In this document: in pieces, positions 7,077-16,082 of the stretch
Layout of the letters: each line of letters begins with the position of its first letter
Numbering within the stretch: the stretch's first letter is position 1
Assembly (NCBI RefSeq): GCF_000495915.1
Contig: NZ_AOFQ01000022.1
Coordinates: 1 to 61,163, forward strand
Direction: 5' to 3'
Origin: Stutzerimonas chloritidismutans AW-1
Lineage (GTDB): Bacteria; Pseudomonadota; Gammaproteobacteria; Pseudomonadales; Pseudomonadaceae
Length of the DNA stretch: 61,163 bases
The notes under the pieces: generated by a model
Told to the model about the DNA's origin: nothing
Databases searched by the model: none
Seen by the model: the letters and a program-made list of their open reading frames with translations, nothing else
Made by a program: the position numbers and the translations under genes

Positions 7077-9859
7077 GCGAGCTGCTGCTCGATCAGATCG
7101 CGCTGCTGGAGGCAGGCGATGCCGCGTTGCGCGAGCAGATCGACAGCTGGGCGACAGCCCACGGTCTGCAGGTGCGCAGCCTTGATCCAGGCGCGTTGCT
7201 GCCCGATGAGAACGAGCCGGCGCTGGTGCTGCTGGCGCCCGGTCTGCAACGCCCGGTGGCGCAGGCCCGGCAGCTGCGCAGTCGCTGGAAGGCCACCCAG
7301 TTGCTGTTCCTCAGCGATGAGGCGGGCGTCGACTCGCTGCACCGCGAGCTGGGCCCGGCGCCGTTGCTCGGGCCTCACTGGTCGATCGTCACCCTCGGCG
7401 CCAGCGCGCTGGCGCAGCTTGATCAGGCCTTGGCCAGCGTGCGGCGGCGGTCGCGCCTGCGCACCACGTTGGCGCAGGCCAACGCGATGGTCGATGGCGG
7501 GCAGTTGAGCAAGCGTTCGTCACTCACCGCAGAGCTCTACCTGCATCATTTCATCGACGCGGCGCGCGACGCCATCGTCGGTCTCGACCGCGCCGGGGCG
7601 GTGCTCTACTGGAGCGCCGGTGCCGCCGAGATGTTCGGCCTTGGCCGTGGCGAGGTGCTACGCCGTGCGGCGAGCGGGCTGCCGTTCTGGAGCGACGAGC
7701 TGGGCCAGGCCCTGGCGCAGGTCCAGGATTGCGACACGACGCTGACCCTGCAGCATGAAGATGCGGCTAACGGGCGAACGCTGGAGATCGTCGTCGCCGC
7801 CGTGTGTTCTGCGGATGGCGCAGTGGTGGGCGCGGCACTGACCTTGCGCGATGTCTCGGCGCTGGTCGCGGAGCGTCGCGCCAACGAGCTGCATGGTCGT
7901 CAGCTCAGCGAGGAGCGCGCCCACCTGCAACGGCTGTTCGACCAGGCGCCGGGCTTCATCGCCATCACCGAAGGGCCGCAGCACGAGCTGAAGATCGCCA
8001 ATCGCGCCTTCCACCAGCTGGTCGGCGCCCGCGAGCTGCTCGGGCGTCCGGCGCTCAAGGCGTTTCCGCAACTGGAAAGCCGCGCGCTCTCCGATTTGCT
8101 ACAGCAGGTCTATGTCACCGGGCGGCCCTATATCGGCCGCGACATCGCCGTGCGCGTGCGCCCGCAGGCCGGCGGCAAGGCCGAGCGTCACTATGTGAAT
8201 TTCATTTTCCAGCCGGTGTTCAGCGAGGACGAGCAGGTCAGCGGCATCTTCTGCCAGGGCCATGATGTCACCGCCCAGGTGCTGGCGCAGCAGGCGCTGC
8301 AGCGCTCCAGCGAGCAGCTGCAGGAGCTGGTCGAGGAGCGCACCCGCGAGCTGGAACTCAGCCGCCAGGCTCTGTATCAGTCGCAGAAGCTCGAAGCCAT
8401 CGGCAAGCTCACCGGCGGCGTGGCACACGACTTCAACAACGTGCTGCAGGTGATCGCCGGCAATCTGCAATTGCTGCAGCCGCTGGTGGAGGCCAACCGT
8501 GGCGCGGCGAAGCGGGTCGATGCGGCCAGCTCCGCCGTCGAGCGCGGTGCCAAGCTGGCGCGGCAACTGCTGGCCTTCGCCCGTCGGCAGCCGCTGCGCC
8601 CGCAGCCGACCAACCTTAGCCGGCTTTTGCGCGACCTCGACGAGCTGCTGCGCCAGGCGTTGGGCGAGCGCATCGAAATCGAAACCGTGGTGGCGGGCGG
8701 GCTGTGGACGACGATGGTCGACCCGAACCAGCTCGAACAGGTGGTGCTGAACCTGGCGATCAATGCCCGCGATGCCATGCCTGATGGGGGCAAGCTCACC
8801 CTGGAGCTGGGCAACGCCATGCTCGACGAGCACTACACCGGTACCCAGATCGACGTCGCGCCAGGGCAATACGTGTTGCTGGCGGTGTCGGACACAGGCG
8901 TTGGCATGCCCGCCAACATTATCGAACAGGCCTTCGAACCGTTCTTCACCACCAAGCCAGAAGGGCAGGGCACCGGGCTGGGGTTGAGCATGGCCTACGG
9001 CTTCGCCAAGCAGAGCGGCGGGCATATCCGCCTGTACAGCGAGCCGGGTGCCGGCACGAGCGTAAAGCTTTACCTGCCGCGCACCGAGCAACCCGAGGTA
9101 CAGGCGCAGCCATCCACCGTCGGGCCGGTGGTGGGCGGCAGCGAAACCATCCTCGTGGTCGAGGACGATCTGCCGGTGCAGGCCACGGTGATCGAGCTGC
9201 TCACCGGCCTCGGCTATTCGGTGCTGCGCGCCAACGATGCGCAGAGCGCCCTGAGCATCCTGCAGAGCGGCCTTTCCATCGACCTGCTGTTCACCGATGT
9301 GGTCATGCCGGGGCCGCTCAGCAGCACCGAACTGGCGCGCCAGGCTCGCGTGTTGCTGCCGGATATCGCCGTGCTGTTCACCTCCGGCTACACGCGCAAT
9401 GCCATCGTGCATGGCGGGCGCCTCGATCCGGGCGTGGAGTTGCTGAGCAAGCCCTATCGGCAGGAAGACCTGGCGCGCAAGGTGCGCCAGTTGCTGGGCA
9501 CGCAGCACAGCGACGACAAGCCCGTCGAGCAGCAGTGGGTGATGGTGGTGGAGGACCAGCCGCAACTGCTGGTGCTGGCCTGCGAGATGGTCGAGGAGCT
9601 GGGCTACCGCGTCTGCGGCTATCCGAATGCTGAAGCGGCCGCGCAGGGGCTGCACGAACAGCGCTTCGATCACCTGTTGCTGGACGTCAATCTGCCGGGC
9701 CGATCAGGCACCGACTTCGCCGCCGAGGCCTTGCGAACCCAGCCATGGTTGCGGCTGGTATTCGTCTCCGGTGAAGGGCGTATCGAAAGCAACCTGCCGG
9801 CGCGCTCGCTGCCCAAGCCGTTCAGCTTCGACCAGCTCGCCGAGATCCTGCAAGGGTAA
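7073..9859 (+). CDS. Hybrid sensor histidine kinase with PAS domains and two receivers
   Basis: This 928-residue protein lacks membrane helices and is probably cytoplasmic. In order: an N-terminal region of about 150 residues resembling a degenerate receiver; a PAS domain (about 155-265); a second PAS (about 280-400); a short coiled coil; a HisKA dimerisation helix with phosphoacceptor H452 in GGVAHDFNN; a HATPase domain with NLAINARDAMP, SDTGVGM and GTGLGLSM boxes; and two C-terminal receiver domains with phosphoryl-acceptor aspartates D742 (TDVVMPG) and D871 (LDVNLPG). It starts inside the stop of the acyl-CoA dehydrogenase gene. No DNA-binding domain is present, so output must pass through a separate partner. 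Confidence 0.9.
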   Translation: MSELLLDQIALLEAGDAALREQIDSWATAHGLQVRSLDPGALLPDENEPALVLLAPGLQRPVAQARQLRSRWKATQLLFLSDEAGVDSLHRELGPAPLLGPHWSIVTLGASALAQLDQALASVRRRSRLRTTLAQANAMVDGGQLSKRSSLTAELYLHHFIDAARDAIVGLDRAGAVLYWSAGAAEMFGLGRGEVLRRAASGLPFWSDELGQALAQVQDCDTTLTLQHEDAANGRTLEIVVAAVCSADGAVVGAALTLRDVSALVAERRANELHGRQLSEERAHLQRLFDQAPGFIAITEGPQHELKIANRAFHQLVGARELLGRPALKAFPQLESRALSDLLQQVYVTGRPYIGRDIAVRVRPQAGGKAERHYVNFIFQPVFSEDEQVSGIFCQGHDVTAQVLAQQALQRSSEQLQELVEERTRELELSRQALYQSQKLEAIGKLTGGVAHDFNNVLQVIAGNLQLLQPLVEANRGAAKRVDAASSAVERGAKLARQLLAFARRQPLRPQPTNLSRLLRDLDELLRQALGERIEIETVVAGGLWTTMVDPNQLEQVVLNLAINARDAMPDGGKLTLELGNAMLDEHYTGTQIDVAPGQYVLLAVSDTGVGMPANIIEQAFEPFFTTKPEGQGTGLGLSMAYGFAKQSGGHIRLYSEPGAGTSVKLYLPRTEQPEVQAQPSTVGPVVGGSETILVVEDDLPVQATVIELLTGLGYSVLRANDAQSALSILQSGLSIDLLFTDVVMPGPLSSTELARQARVLLPDIAVLFTSGYTRNAIVHGGRLDPGVELLSKPYRQEDLARKVRQLLGTQHSDDKPVEQQWVMVVEDQPQLLVLACEMVEELGYRVCGYPNAEAAAQGLHEQRFDHLLLDVNLPGRSGTDFAAEALRTQPWLRLVFVSGEGRIESNLPARSLPKPFSFDQLAEILQG

Positions 9860-10043
9860 GGGCCTCGCCGCGTGCCTGGGGGCGGGCGCCGCTGCGCGAC
9901 AAGCCATGCAGGCCGATGGCGACGGGCGCCGCCAGGGCCAGCCAGCTCAGCCAATCGCCCGCGCCTTCGGACAGCAGCCCGGCGATCAGCCCGAGCATGG
10001 ACAGCACGCCGATCAGCACCGGCCAGAACCAGATGCGCATCAT
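9822..10043 (-). CDS. Small membrane protein at the end of the TonB/PepSY operon
   Basis: A 73-residue protein with two hydrophobic helices (about residues 3-24 and 30-47) and an arginine-rich tail. It starts with ATG overlapping the stop of the PepSY gene (ATGA), which supports translation as the third gene of the iron-uptake operon. Similar short proteins often follow PepSY genes in Pseudomonas. Its last 38 bp overlap the 3' end of the convergent hybrid kinase gene. Function unknown. Confidence 0.65.
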   Translation of the reverse strand: MMRIWFWPVLIGVLSMLGLIAGLLSEGAGDWLSWLALAAPVAIGLHGLSRSGARPQARGEALTLAGSRRAGRS

Positions 10044-11167
10044 GAGCGCACCTCAGTCGCGCCGCGCTTGAGCCACAGGTACAGACCGCTGCCGAGCACG
10101 ACGATGGTGAGGATATCCAGCAACGCCCAGAGGACCTTCAGCGGCAGGCCACCGTAATCGCCGAAATGCAGCGGCTCGGACAGTTGCAGCGCGGTGACGT
10201 ACCAGGGTCGCGCGCCGGCTTCGAGCACCTCGCCATTAGCCGGATCGACCAGCAGCGCCTGGGTCAGGCGCGAGGTCAGCGGCGTGTCGCCGCGCAGGAT
10301 CACCGCGACGTGCTCCGGCGTGGCGCGCAGTGTGCCGGGGTAGGCAATCATCGACACCGCCATGTCCGGCGCCGCAGCCAGCACGCGATCGACCGCAGTC
10401 TGCAAGGAGCCATCAGCGGCAGGCGCATCACTGGCATCGGTGGCCAGCAGTACCCGCGTTTCACCGGCTTGTAGCGCGGCGACCTGTTCGGCCTGCCAGG
10501 CTTGGAAGATCAGGTCCGCCCAGGTATTGATCACTCCGGTGAAGCCCACCGCGAGGGCCCACACCAGGGTGACGATGCCGAGCAGGTTGTGCAGGTCCAG
10601 CCAGCGGGTGCGGGTGGTGCGTTCCTGGCGCACTTCGCCGAAGTGCAACTTGCGCATGAATGGCGCATAGAGCACGACACCAGAGACGATCGCGATCATC
10701 AACAACAGCCCCATGAAACCGAGAAACAACTTGCCCGCCAGCCCCGCGTAGAGGTCGACGTGCAGGCGGTACATCACGCTCATGAAGCCTTCGTCGAAGT
10801 TCGGCGCGCCAAGCACTGCGGCGGTGCGGGCATCGGAGAGGATCAAGGTGGACTGGCTTTCATCGGTATCGACGCGGGTGTCGAGCTTGACGTACCAGAT
10901 ATCCGGCGCGTCTTCCTCGGCAAAGAAATATAGCGGCACCAGGCCGGGGTAGGCCTTCACAGCTTCGGCCGCAACCCGGTCGACCGCAGCGCGCGGCGTG
11001 CCCTCGGGCATCGCCGGCGCCTCGATCTCGTTGCCGCTGAGGTGATCGATCTCGTGGGAGAAGATCAGCGGCAAGCCGGTCAGGCACAGCATCAGGATGA
11101 ACAGCGTAGAGACGAGGCTGGACCACTTGTGGACCCAGCCCCACCGCCGCAGGGTGACTGCCTGCAT
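10040..11167 (-). CDS. PepSY-associated TM helix protein (putative siderophore-iron reductase)
   Basis: This 375-residue inner-membrane protein has an N-terminal helix after WGWVHKWSSLVST, a PepSY-like periplasmic domain, central helices around residue 150 and 200 (LFLGFMGLLLMIAIVSGVV; LHNLLGIVTLVWALAVGF) and a C-terminal helix before LWLKRG. This is the PepSY_TM (PF03929) layout. Conserved histidines in HKW, LHVD and LDLHN are suited to heme binding. Family members next to TonB receptors, such as FoxB/PiuB types, are linked to ferric-siderophore reduction. Its ATG shares its first base with the last base of the receptor's stop codon, so the two genes are translationally coupled. Confidence 0.87.
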   Translation of the reverse strand: MQAVTLRRWGWVHKWSSLVSTLFILMLCLTGLPLIFSHEIDHLSGNEIEAPAMPEGTPRAAVDRVAAEAVKAYPGLVPLYFFAEEDAPDIWYVKLDTRVDTDESQSTLILSDARTAAVLGAPNFDEGFMSVMYRLHVDLYAGLAGKLFLGFMGLLLMIAIVSGVVLYAPFMRKLHFGEVRQERTTRTRWLDLHNLLGIVTLVWALAVGFTGVINTWADLIFQAWQAEQVAALQAGETRVLLATDASDAPAADGSLQTAVDRVLAAAPDMAVSMIAYPGTLRATPEHVAVILRGDTPLTSRLTQALLVDPANGEVLEAGARPWYVTALQLSEPLHFGDYGGLPLKVLWALLDILTIVVLGSGLYLWLKRGATEVRS

Positions 11168-13407
11168 CAGAAATCGACCGTAGCGCTGACCGAGAGCGTG
11201 CGCGGGGCGCCGAGGACGAGGTAGTTGGAGCCTGGATAGCCACCTGTGGAGGCCCAGTAGTCACGGCCAGTGGCGTTGTCGAGACGGGCGCGGAGCGTAA
11301 CGTCGCGGTCCTGCACTTTCATCTCGTAGCGCGCACCGAGGTCCAGACGCGTCCAGGACGGGATTTCTCGGTTATTGTCGATATCGGTGTACTGGCTGCT
11401 GGTATAGACGACGCGACTGGTCAGCGTGAGGCCGGCAAGCCGAGGCACATCCCATTCTCCGCCAATGTTGGCTTGGGTCTTGGGCACGCCAATAGCGTGG
11501 TTCCCGTCGTAATCGCCATTATCGGTGTCGCTTAGCTCGGTATCGAGCAGGGTCACGCCGCCCAGCAGACGCATTCCGGGGGCCGGTTCGCCGAACAGCG
11601 ACAGTTCTATCCCGCGATTGAGCTGATCGCCTCCTTCGCGGAAGACGCCGTCGGTCACTACGCCGATAGGGCGTTCGGTGCGGAACACCGCCAGGCTGCC
11701 GCCCAGATTAATGCCGTCGTACTTCAAGCCGATCTCGGTTTGCTTGGCGATGTGTGGCGCCAGTGTTTGCCCGGCATTGCTGACTGCCTCGGTCGTTCCA
11801 TCGGGCCGCCTGGTGGTCCATGGGGCGCTGTCACCCTTGGCAAGCCCCTCGATGTAGTTGGCATAGATTGATACGTCATCGGTCAGCTTGTAGAGCACGC
11901 CGCCAACAGGAGTGGTCTCGTAGCGGTTGATCCGTGACGCGCGATCTCCGGTCGCCGCAGAGTAGTTCCTGGTCTCGATCCCTTGTCGACGTGCGCCTAG
12001 GGTTACAAGTAGCCGATCATCCATGAACCCAAGCGTGTCTGCGATCGCCAGGCTCCGAGTGGAGGTGCGGCCGATCACATTAGGATCGGAAAACGAACCG
12101 TTGATGTTTTTCGGCAGCAAGTCGGGGATAGGGGCGTCATACGGAGTATCGAGGCTGCCGGCAAAGGGGTTGTCATAATCGGATCCACCGAACGCGTTGC
12201 GTTCCTCGGCCTGGAAGGTCGCCGCGGACATTACCCATTGGTGGGAGACCTGTCCGGTCAATGCAAGGCCGCGCAGGCCTATTTCACCCGTAGAGATCTC
12301 TTCCTTGCGGCGGTTATCGAAGCGGTAAGCTGTCGTGGAGTCGGCGCCGACGTAAGTCGGGTTGGCCAAGCGGTTTTCTTCCTCGCCGCGGCGCGCGCCT
12401 ACGGCTAGCCAGCCCGTGACCGAGTCAGAAAAGTCGTACTCGCCCCGGACGGTGCCGAACGTCTGCTTTTCCTTGGAGAACGTCCATGGCTGAGCAAAGT
12501 TATCTTTGGCGTCTGGTGCGCTTGGTAGCGGTATACCGATGGCGATGCTCACGCTGGGGCGAGGCGCATCTATGAAGTGGTATTGATGACCGATATCAGC
12601 AGATAGGCGGAAGTTGTCGCCCTGATAGTCGAGGCCGAGGGCGAACATGTCGAGGGTGCGATCCTCGTCTTCGACGGTAGTCTCGCCGGCATGCTTGGCA
12701 GCGTTAAGACGCAAGCCGAAGCGCTCCTCTTCACCGAAGCGGCGGCCCAGATCGACGGCTGCCGAACCTTGACCGCCATTTTCGGCTCCCACTGTCAGTC
12801 TCGTGAGCGGCTCATTCGGAGCACGCTTGGGTACGAGGTTGATCATGCCGCCAACACCTGAGCCTCCCGGTGCCGCACCATTAAGAAAGGCGCTGGCGCC
12901 ACGGAAAACTTCGGCGCGCTCGATGAATTCGGCCGCTACGTACTGACGCGGCAGCAGGCCGTAAAGCCCGTTGTACGAAATGTCGTCGGAAAACAGCGTG
13001 AACCCGCGCACGACGTACAGCTCCTGCATGTTGCCGAAGCCACGCGCCACGCGCACCGAAGGATCGTTCTGCACGATGTCCGACACGCTACGCGCCTGCT
13101 GGTCCTGAATCAGCTGCGAGGTATAGGACGTCGAGGTGAACGGGGTTTCCATGTAGTCGCGATTGCCCATAATCCCTACTCGCCCACCACGCGCAACCTG
13201 TTCGCCGGCGTAGGGTTGGGTCAGGCCATCGGCCGAGGCGTCGGCGCTGGCGGTGATTTCCACCGATTGCAGTTCGACCGGCTCGGCGGCAGTGCCTTGA
13301 GATTGATCTTCGAGTTGCTCCTGAGCCATGAGCGGCGAGCCAGCGAAGCTGGCGGCAAGGCAAACGGGCAGCAGTGCGGTTTTACGCGGGAAGCGAAGAG
13401 TGGGCAT
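11167..13407 (-). CDS. TonB-dependent siderophore receptor
   Basis: This 746-residue outer-membrane protein has a Sec signal peptide ending near SPLMAQ, a TonB-box-like stretch near the mature N-terminus (PVELQSVEITAS), a plug domain (about residues 80-190, with VRVARGFGNMQELYVVRGF and NGAAPGGSGVGGMINLVPKRA), and a 22-strand barrel ending in the C-terminal phenylalanine typical of outer-membrane barrels. It belongs to the siderophore receptor (TIGR01783) type. It heads an operon with the PepSY protein and a small membrane protein. Iron/Fur control is expected from the family, but I could not point to a convincing Fur box. The ligand is unknown. Confidence 0.92.
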   Translation of the reverse strand: MPTLRFPRKTALLPVCLAASFAGSPLMAQEQLEDQSQGTAAEPVELQSVEITASADASADGLTQPYAGEQVARGGRVGIMGNRDYMETPFTSTSYTSQLIQDQQARSVSDIVQNDPSVRVARGFGNMQELYVVRGFTLFSDDISYNGLYGLLPRQYVAAEFIERAEVFRGASAFLNGAAPGGSGVGGMINLVPKRAPNEPLTRLTVGAENGGQGSAAVDLGRRFGEEERFGLRLNAAKHAGETTVEDEDRTLDMFALGLDYQGDNFRLSADIGHQYHFIDAPRPSVSIAIGIPLPSAPDAKDNFAQPWTFSKEKQTFGTVRGEYDFSDSVTGWLAVGARRGEEENRLANPTYVGADSTTAYRFDNRRKEEISTGEIGLRGLALTGQVSHQWVMSAATFQAEERNAFGGSDYDNPFAGSLDTPYDAPIPDLLPKNINGSFSDPNVIGRTSTRSLAIADTLGFMDDRLLVTLGARRQGIETRNYSAATGDRASRINRYETTPVGGVLYKLTDDVSIYANYIEGLAKGDSAPWTTRRPDGTTEAVSNAGQTLAPHIAKQTEIGLKYDGINLGGSLAVFRTERPIGVVTDGVFREGGDQLNRGIELSLFGEPAPGMRLLGGVTLLDTELSDTDNGDYDGNHAIGVPKTQANIGGEWDVPRLAGLTLTSRVVYTSSQYTDIDNNREIPSWTRLDLGARYEMKVQDRDVTLRARLDNATGRDYWASTGGYPGSNYLVLGAPRTLSVSATVDF

Positions 13408-13486
13408 GGCGGACCTGACCGGACGTTGAGCTGTGAGGGTGGCGGATGACGGCGCGGCGGGTAGTTGAGAGCCTGTGCCATCTGAG

Positions 13487-13522
13487 AGCCACTATCATAT
13501 TTCAATGCTAACAATTCGCAAC
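13487..13522 (-). promoter_or_regulatory. AT-rich candidate promoter region of the TonB receptor operon
   Basis: This is the only AT-rich stretch between the receptor start and the divergent NTF2-like gene, and it lies about 80-115 bp upstream of the receptor ATG. It is a plausible promoter or iron-regulation site, but I see no good match to the 19-bp Fur consensus. Confidence 0.3.
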
Positions 13523-13619
13523 CGTATTCCGCCCGATGGAGCCGTGGTGTGCTCGCGCGCCGCCGGCGCAGGGCGTCTGGCATGCGGGCCGCGCCTGCGT
13601 AGAAAAAACTGATTGGGTC

Positions 13620-13646
13620 TGTCGATTCTGGAAGTCGCCGGACGAC
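13620..13646 (+). promoter_or_regulatory. Candidate ECF42-type promoter
   Basis: TGTCGA (13620-13625) and CGAC (13643-13646) are separated by 17 bp and lie 41 bp before the start codon of the NTF2-like gene. From memory, the promoter reported for ECF42 sigma factors has TGTCGA at -35 and CGA/TC at -10, matching both boxes and normal spacing. The ECF42 gene is the last of the three genes downstream, so the operon is probably autoregulated. Confidence 0.65.
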
Positions 13647-13686
13647 TAGTTGGTGAACCCCGTTCACCCGATCAGAGGAGAAGGAC

Positions 13687-14145
13687 ATGAATACCCAGAA
13701 CAGCCAGGTCGAGAGCGCCATTCGCCAGCTGCACGAAACGTTCGAACAAGCCACCAAGGCCAAGGATCTCGACCGGATCATGGCGCAGTACGCCGACGAC
13801 GTAGTCGCCTTCGATGCAGTCGGCGCACTGCAATTCAAGGGTGTTGAGGAATATCGGGCGCACTGGCAGCGTTGCTTCGAGTTCTGCCAGGGCGAAGGCT
13901 TCTTCGAGACCCATGAGCTGCATGTGGATGTCGGCGGCGAGCTGGCCTGCAGCCGCATGCTTACCCACTGTGGCGGCCCCAATGCCGAAGGCGAGATGCA
14001 AACGGCCTGGATGCGCGGCACGCGGGTCTGGGCCCGGCGCGATGGCGAGTGGAAGGTGATCCATGAGCACTTTTCGATGCCCTTCGACATGCAGACCGGC
14101 CAGGTATGCATGGATCAGACACCGTCGCAGCAACAGACCGGTTGA
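13687..14145 (+). CDS. NTF2-like / SnoaL-fold protein (DUF4440-like)
   Basis: A 152-residue soluble protein with an N-terminal helix (ESAIRQLHETFEQATKAKDLDRIMAQYADDV) followed by beta segments ending in a W-x-V-x-H-E-H-F-S-M-P motif, the pattern of the NTF2/SnoaL superfamily (SgcJ/EcaC type). Strong AGGAG/AAGGA ribosome signals precede the ATG. It is the first gene after the candidate ECF42 promoter, upstream of the DGPF protein and the sigma factor. The role is unknown; relatives bind small ligands or act in general protection. The last 18 residues are polar. Confidence 0.85.
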   Translation: MNTQNSQVESAIRQLHETFEQATKAKDLDRIMAQYADDVVAFDAVGALQFKGVEEYRAHWQRCFEFCQGEGFFETHELHVDVGGELACSRMLTHCGGPNAEGEMQTAWMRGTRVWARRDGEWKVIHEHFSMPFDMQTGQVCMDQTPSQQQTG

Positions 14146-14233
14146 GGCTGGCCCGCGGTCTTCGTCGCGTGATCGGGCGAGGTCGTTCAATGGCTGCTAG
14201 CTTTGCTGCGTTGCCGGCAGACGGAGCCCCGCC

Positions 14234-14590
14234 ATGAACTACCTGTGCCTGATCTATTACGATGAACAGCGTGTGGATGCGATGACCGACGAACAGTGGC
14301 ATGCGCTGGTCGCGCGTTGCGTGAGTTGCGGCGAAGAGTTGCGCGCCAGTGGCCACATGCTCGCCGGCGAACCGCTGCAGTCGGTGCGTACCGCGCGCAC
14401 GGTGCGCGTGCGTGATGGCGTCACCTCGGTGGTCGACGGCCCGTTCGCCGAAACCCGCGAGCAGCTGGCGGGCTTCTACCTGATCGAGGCGGCGGACCAG
14501 CAGGAGGCCGAGGCCATCGCGGCGAAGATCCCGCCGGCCAGCCTTGGCTGCGTTGAGGTCCGGCCGTTGCGCCAGCTGCCGCAGCGCTGA
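14234..14590 (+). CDS. YciI-like DGPF-domain protein
   Basis: This 118-residue protein carries the hallmark DGPF motif in VVDGPFAETREQLAGFY (about residues 63-79) and the N-terminal MNYLCLIYYDE strand of the YCII/DGPF superfamily. DGPF proteins are the genomic partner of ECF42 sigma factors, and here the gene ends two bases before the sigma factor start. The biochemical role of this group is not established; the fold resembles dimeric alpha-beta barrel enzymes. Confidence 0.92.
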   Translation: MNYLCLIYYDEQRVDAMTDEQWHALVARCVSCGEELRASGHMLAGEPLQSVRTARTVRVRDGVTSVVDGPFAETREQLAGFYLIEAADQQEAEAIAAKIPPASLGCVEVRPLRQLPQR

Positions 14591-14592
14591 GC

Positions 14593-15810
14593 ATGCCGCT
14601 GACCGGACATTTCACGGCGGCGCGGGTCGAGGCGGTCTATCGCAGCGAATCGCGGCGCGTGCTGGCCACGCTGATCCGTCTGCTGGGCGACTTCGATCGC
14701 GCCGAAGAGGCCTTGCAACAGTGGCCGCGCGATGGGATTCCGGACAATCCGCGCGCCTGGCTGGTTTCCGCCGGCCGCTTCAAGGCCATCGATGCCCTGC
14801 GCCGCCGTGCGCGTTTCGACGCCTCGTTGCGGCTGCTGGCCGAACAGCTGGAAGACGCGGCGCAGGCAGTGGAGGTCGATGAGATGGAAGACGACCGTCT
14901 GCGGCTGATCTTCACCTGCTGCCACCCGGCCCTGCCGGCCGATGGCCGCGTGGCGCTGACCCTGCGTGAAGTCTGCGACCTGACCACCGAGGAGATTGCC
15001 CGTGCCTTTCTCGCTCCACCGGCCACCATTGCCCAGCGCATCGTGCGCGCCAAGGCGAAGATCCGTGACGCCCGGTTGCCGTATCGGGTGCCAGAGCGCG
15101 ACGAGCTGTCGGCGCGGCTGGAGAGCGTGCTGCGGGTGGTCTATCTGGTATTCAACGAGGGCTACACCGCATCGGCCGGCGCCGAGCTGACCCGCGCCGA
15201 CCTCTGTGCCGAGGCGATTCGCCTGGGCCGACTGCTCCTCGAACTGCTGCCCAACGCCGAGGTGATGGGGCTGCTGGCGTTGATGCTGCTGCACGATGCC
15301 CGCCGGGCTGCGCGTACCGATGCTACCGGTGAGCTGGTGCGGCTGGATGAGCAGGACCGCAGCCTGTGGAACCGTCAGCAGATTGCCGAAGGATCGCAGC
15401 TGGTGCAGCTGGCGTTGACCAGTCGCGCGTTCGGCGCCTACGCGCTGCAGGCCGCCATCGTCGCGGTGCATGCCGAGGCGCCGAGCGCCGCGCAGACCGA
15501 CTGGCCGCAGATCGTCCGGCTCTACGATGTGCTGCTGCAGTTGAGCCCGTCGTCGGTGGTGGAACTGAACCGCGCGGTGGCCGTGGCCATGCGCGACGGG
15601 CCCGAGGCCGGCATGCTGTTGGTGGATGAACTCCTCGGGCACGGTGATCTGCAGGACTACCACCTCAGCCACGCCACCCGTGCCGATCTGTTGCGCCGGC
15701 TGGCGCGTATCGACGAGGCCCGCGAGGCCTATCGCAGCGCGCTGCGCCTGGTGCAGTTGGAGCCCGAACGGCGTTTCCTGCAGCGGCAGCTGGATGAGTT
15801 GGGCGACTGA
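14593..15810 (+). CDS. ECF42 group RNA polymerase sigma factor with C-terminal extension
   Basis: This 405-residue protein has sigma region 2 (about residues 10-80, with RVEAVYRSESRRVLATLIRL and DNPRAWLVSAGRFKAID) and sigma region 4 (about 105-160, with LTLREVCDLTTEEIARAFL). A long C-terminal helical TPR-like extension (about 180-405) contains EGYTASAGAELTRADLCAEA and ELNRAVAVAM. This is the signature of ECF42, which lacks a classical anti-sigma factor and uses the extension for control. It is the third gene of an operon with an NTF2-like and a DGPF protein. Conserved extension motifs are present, so it should be functional. Confidence 0.93.
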   Translation: MPLTGHFTAARVEAVYRSESRRVLATLIRLLGDFDRAEEALQQWPRDGIPDNPRAWLVSAGRFKAIDALRRRARFDASLRLLAEQLEDAAQAVEVDEMEDDRLRLIFTCCHPALPADGRVALTLREVCDLTTEEIARAFLAPPATIAQRIVRAKAKIRDARLPYRVPERDELSARLESVLRVVYLVFNEGYTASAGAELTRADLCAEAIRLGRLLLELLPNAEVMGLLALMLLHDARRAARTDATGELVRLDEQDRSLWNRQQIAEGSQLVQLALTSRAFGAYALQAAIVAVHAEAPSAAQTDWPQIVRLYDVLLQLSPSSVVELNRAVAVAMRDGPEAGMLLVDELLGHGDLQDYHLSHATRADLLRRLARIDEAREAYRSALRLVQLEPERRFLQRQLDELGD

Positions 15811-15824
15811 CCGTACCCAGAAAC

Positions 15825-15920
15825 CTTTTGTGGGAGCGGGCTCGACCGCGAAAGGCGACCGGTGCGCTGATCCCATGCTCTAGCCCGCCGAGCGGCGGCA
15901 CAAAAGCTTCGCGGCCAAGG
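15825..15920. repeat. Pair of inverted REP-like elements
   Basis: A GC-rich element beginning CTTTTGTGGGAGCGG (15825) faces an inverted element ending in a CACAAAAGCTTCGCGG segment (15899-15914). The arms share CTTTTGTG on opposite strands and each contains its own GCGG/CCGC palindrome. The GTGGGAGCGGGC...GCGAA pattern is the Pseudomonas REP consensus, so this is a REPIN-like doublet between the sigma factor and the convergent dctD gene. Confidence 0.7.
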
Positions 15921-16082
15921 TTGCCCTGAGGTTTGTTCGGGGGGCGAGCTGGATGCTGATGTTCAATGCCGCTAAGCCTTGAATGGCCTGGCGACAAAGC
16001 CTGCGGGTCAGCTGCGGTGCGGCGTTCGAGGCGCTCGTTGCGCGGGGACCTCTGCCGGAAGTTCTGCAGCTCGGCCAACTGC

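Noticed and set aside
13487..13522. Fur box upstream of the TonB receptor
   Set aside because: The AT-rich segment does not match the 19-bp Fur consensus well enough.
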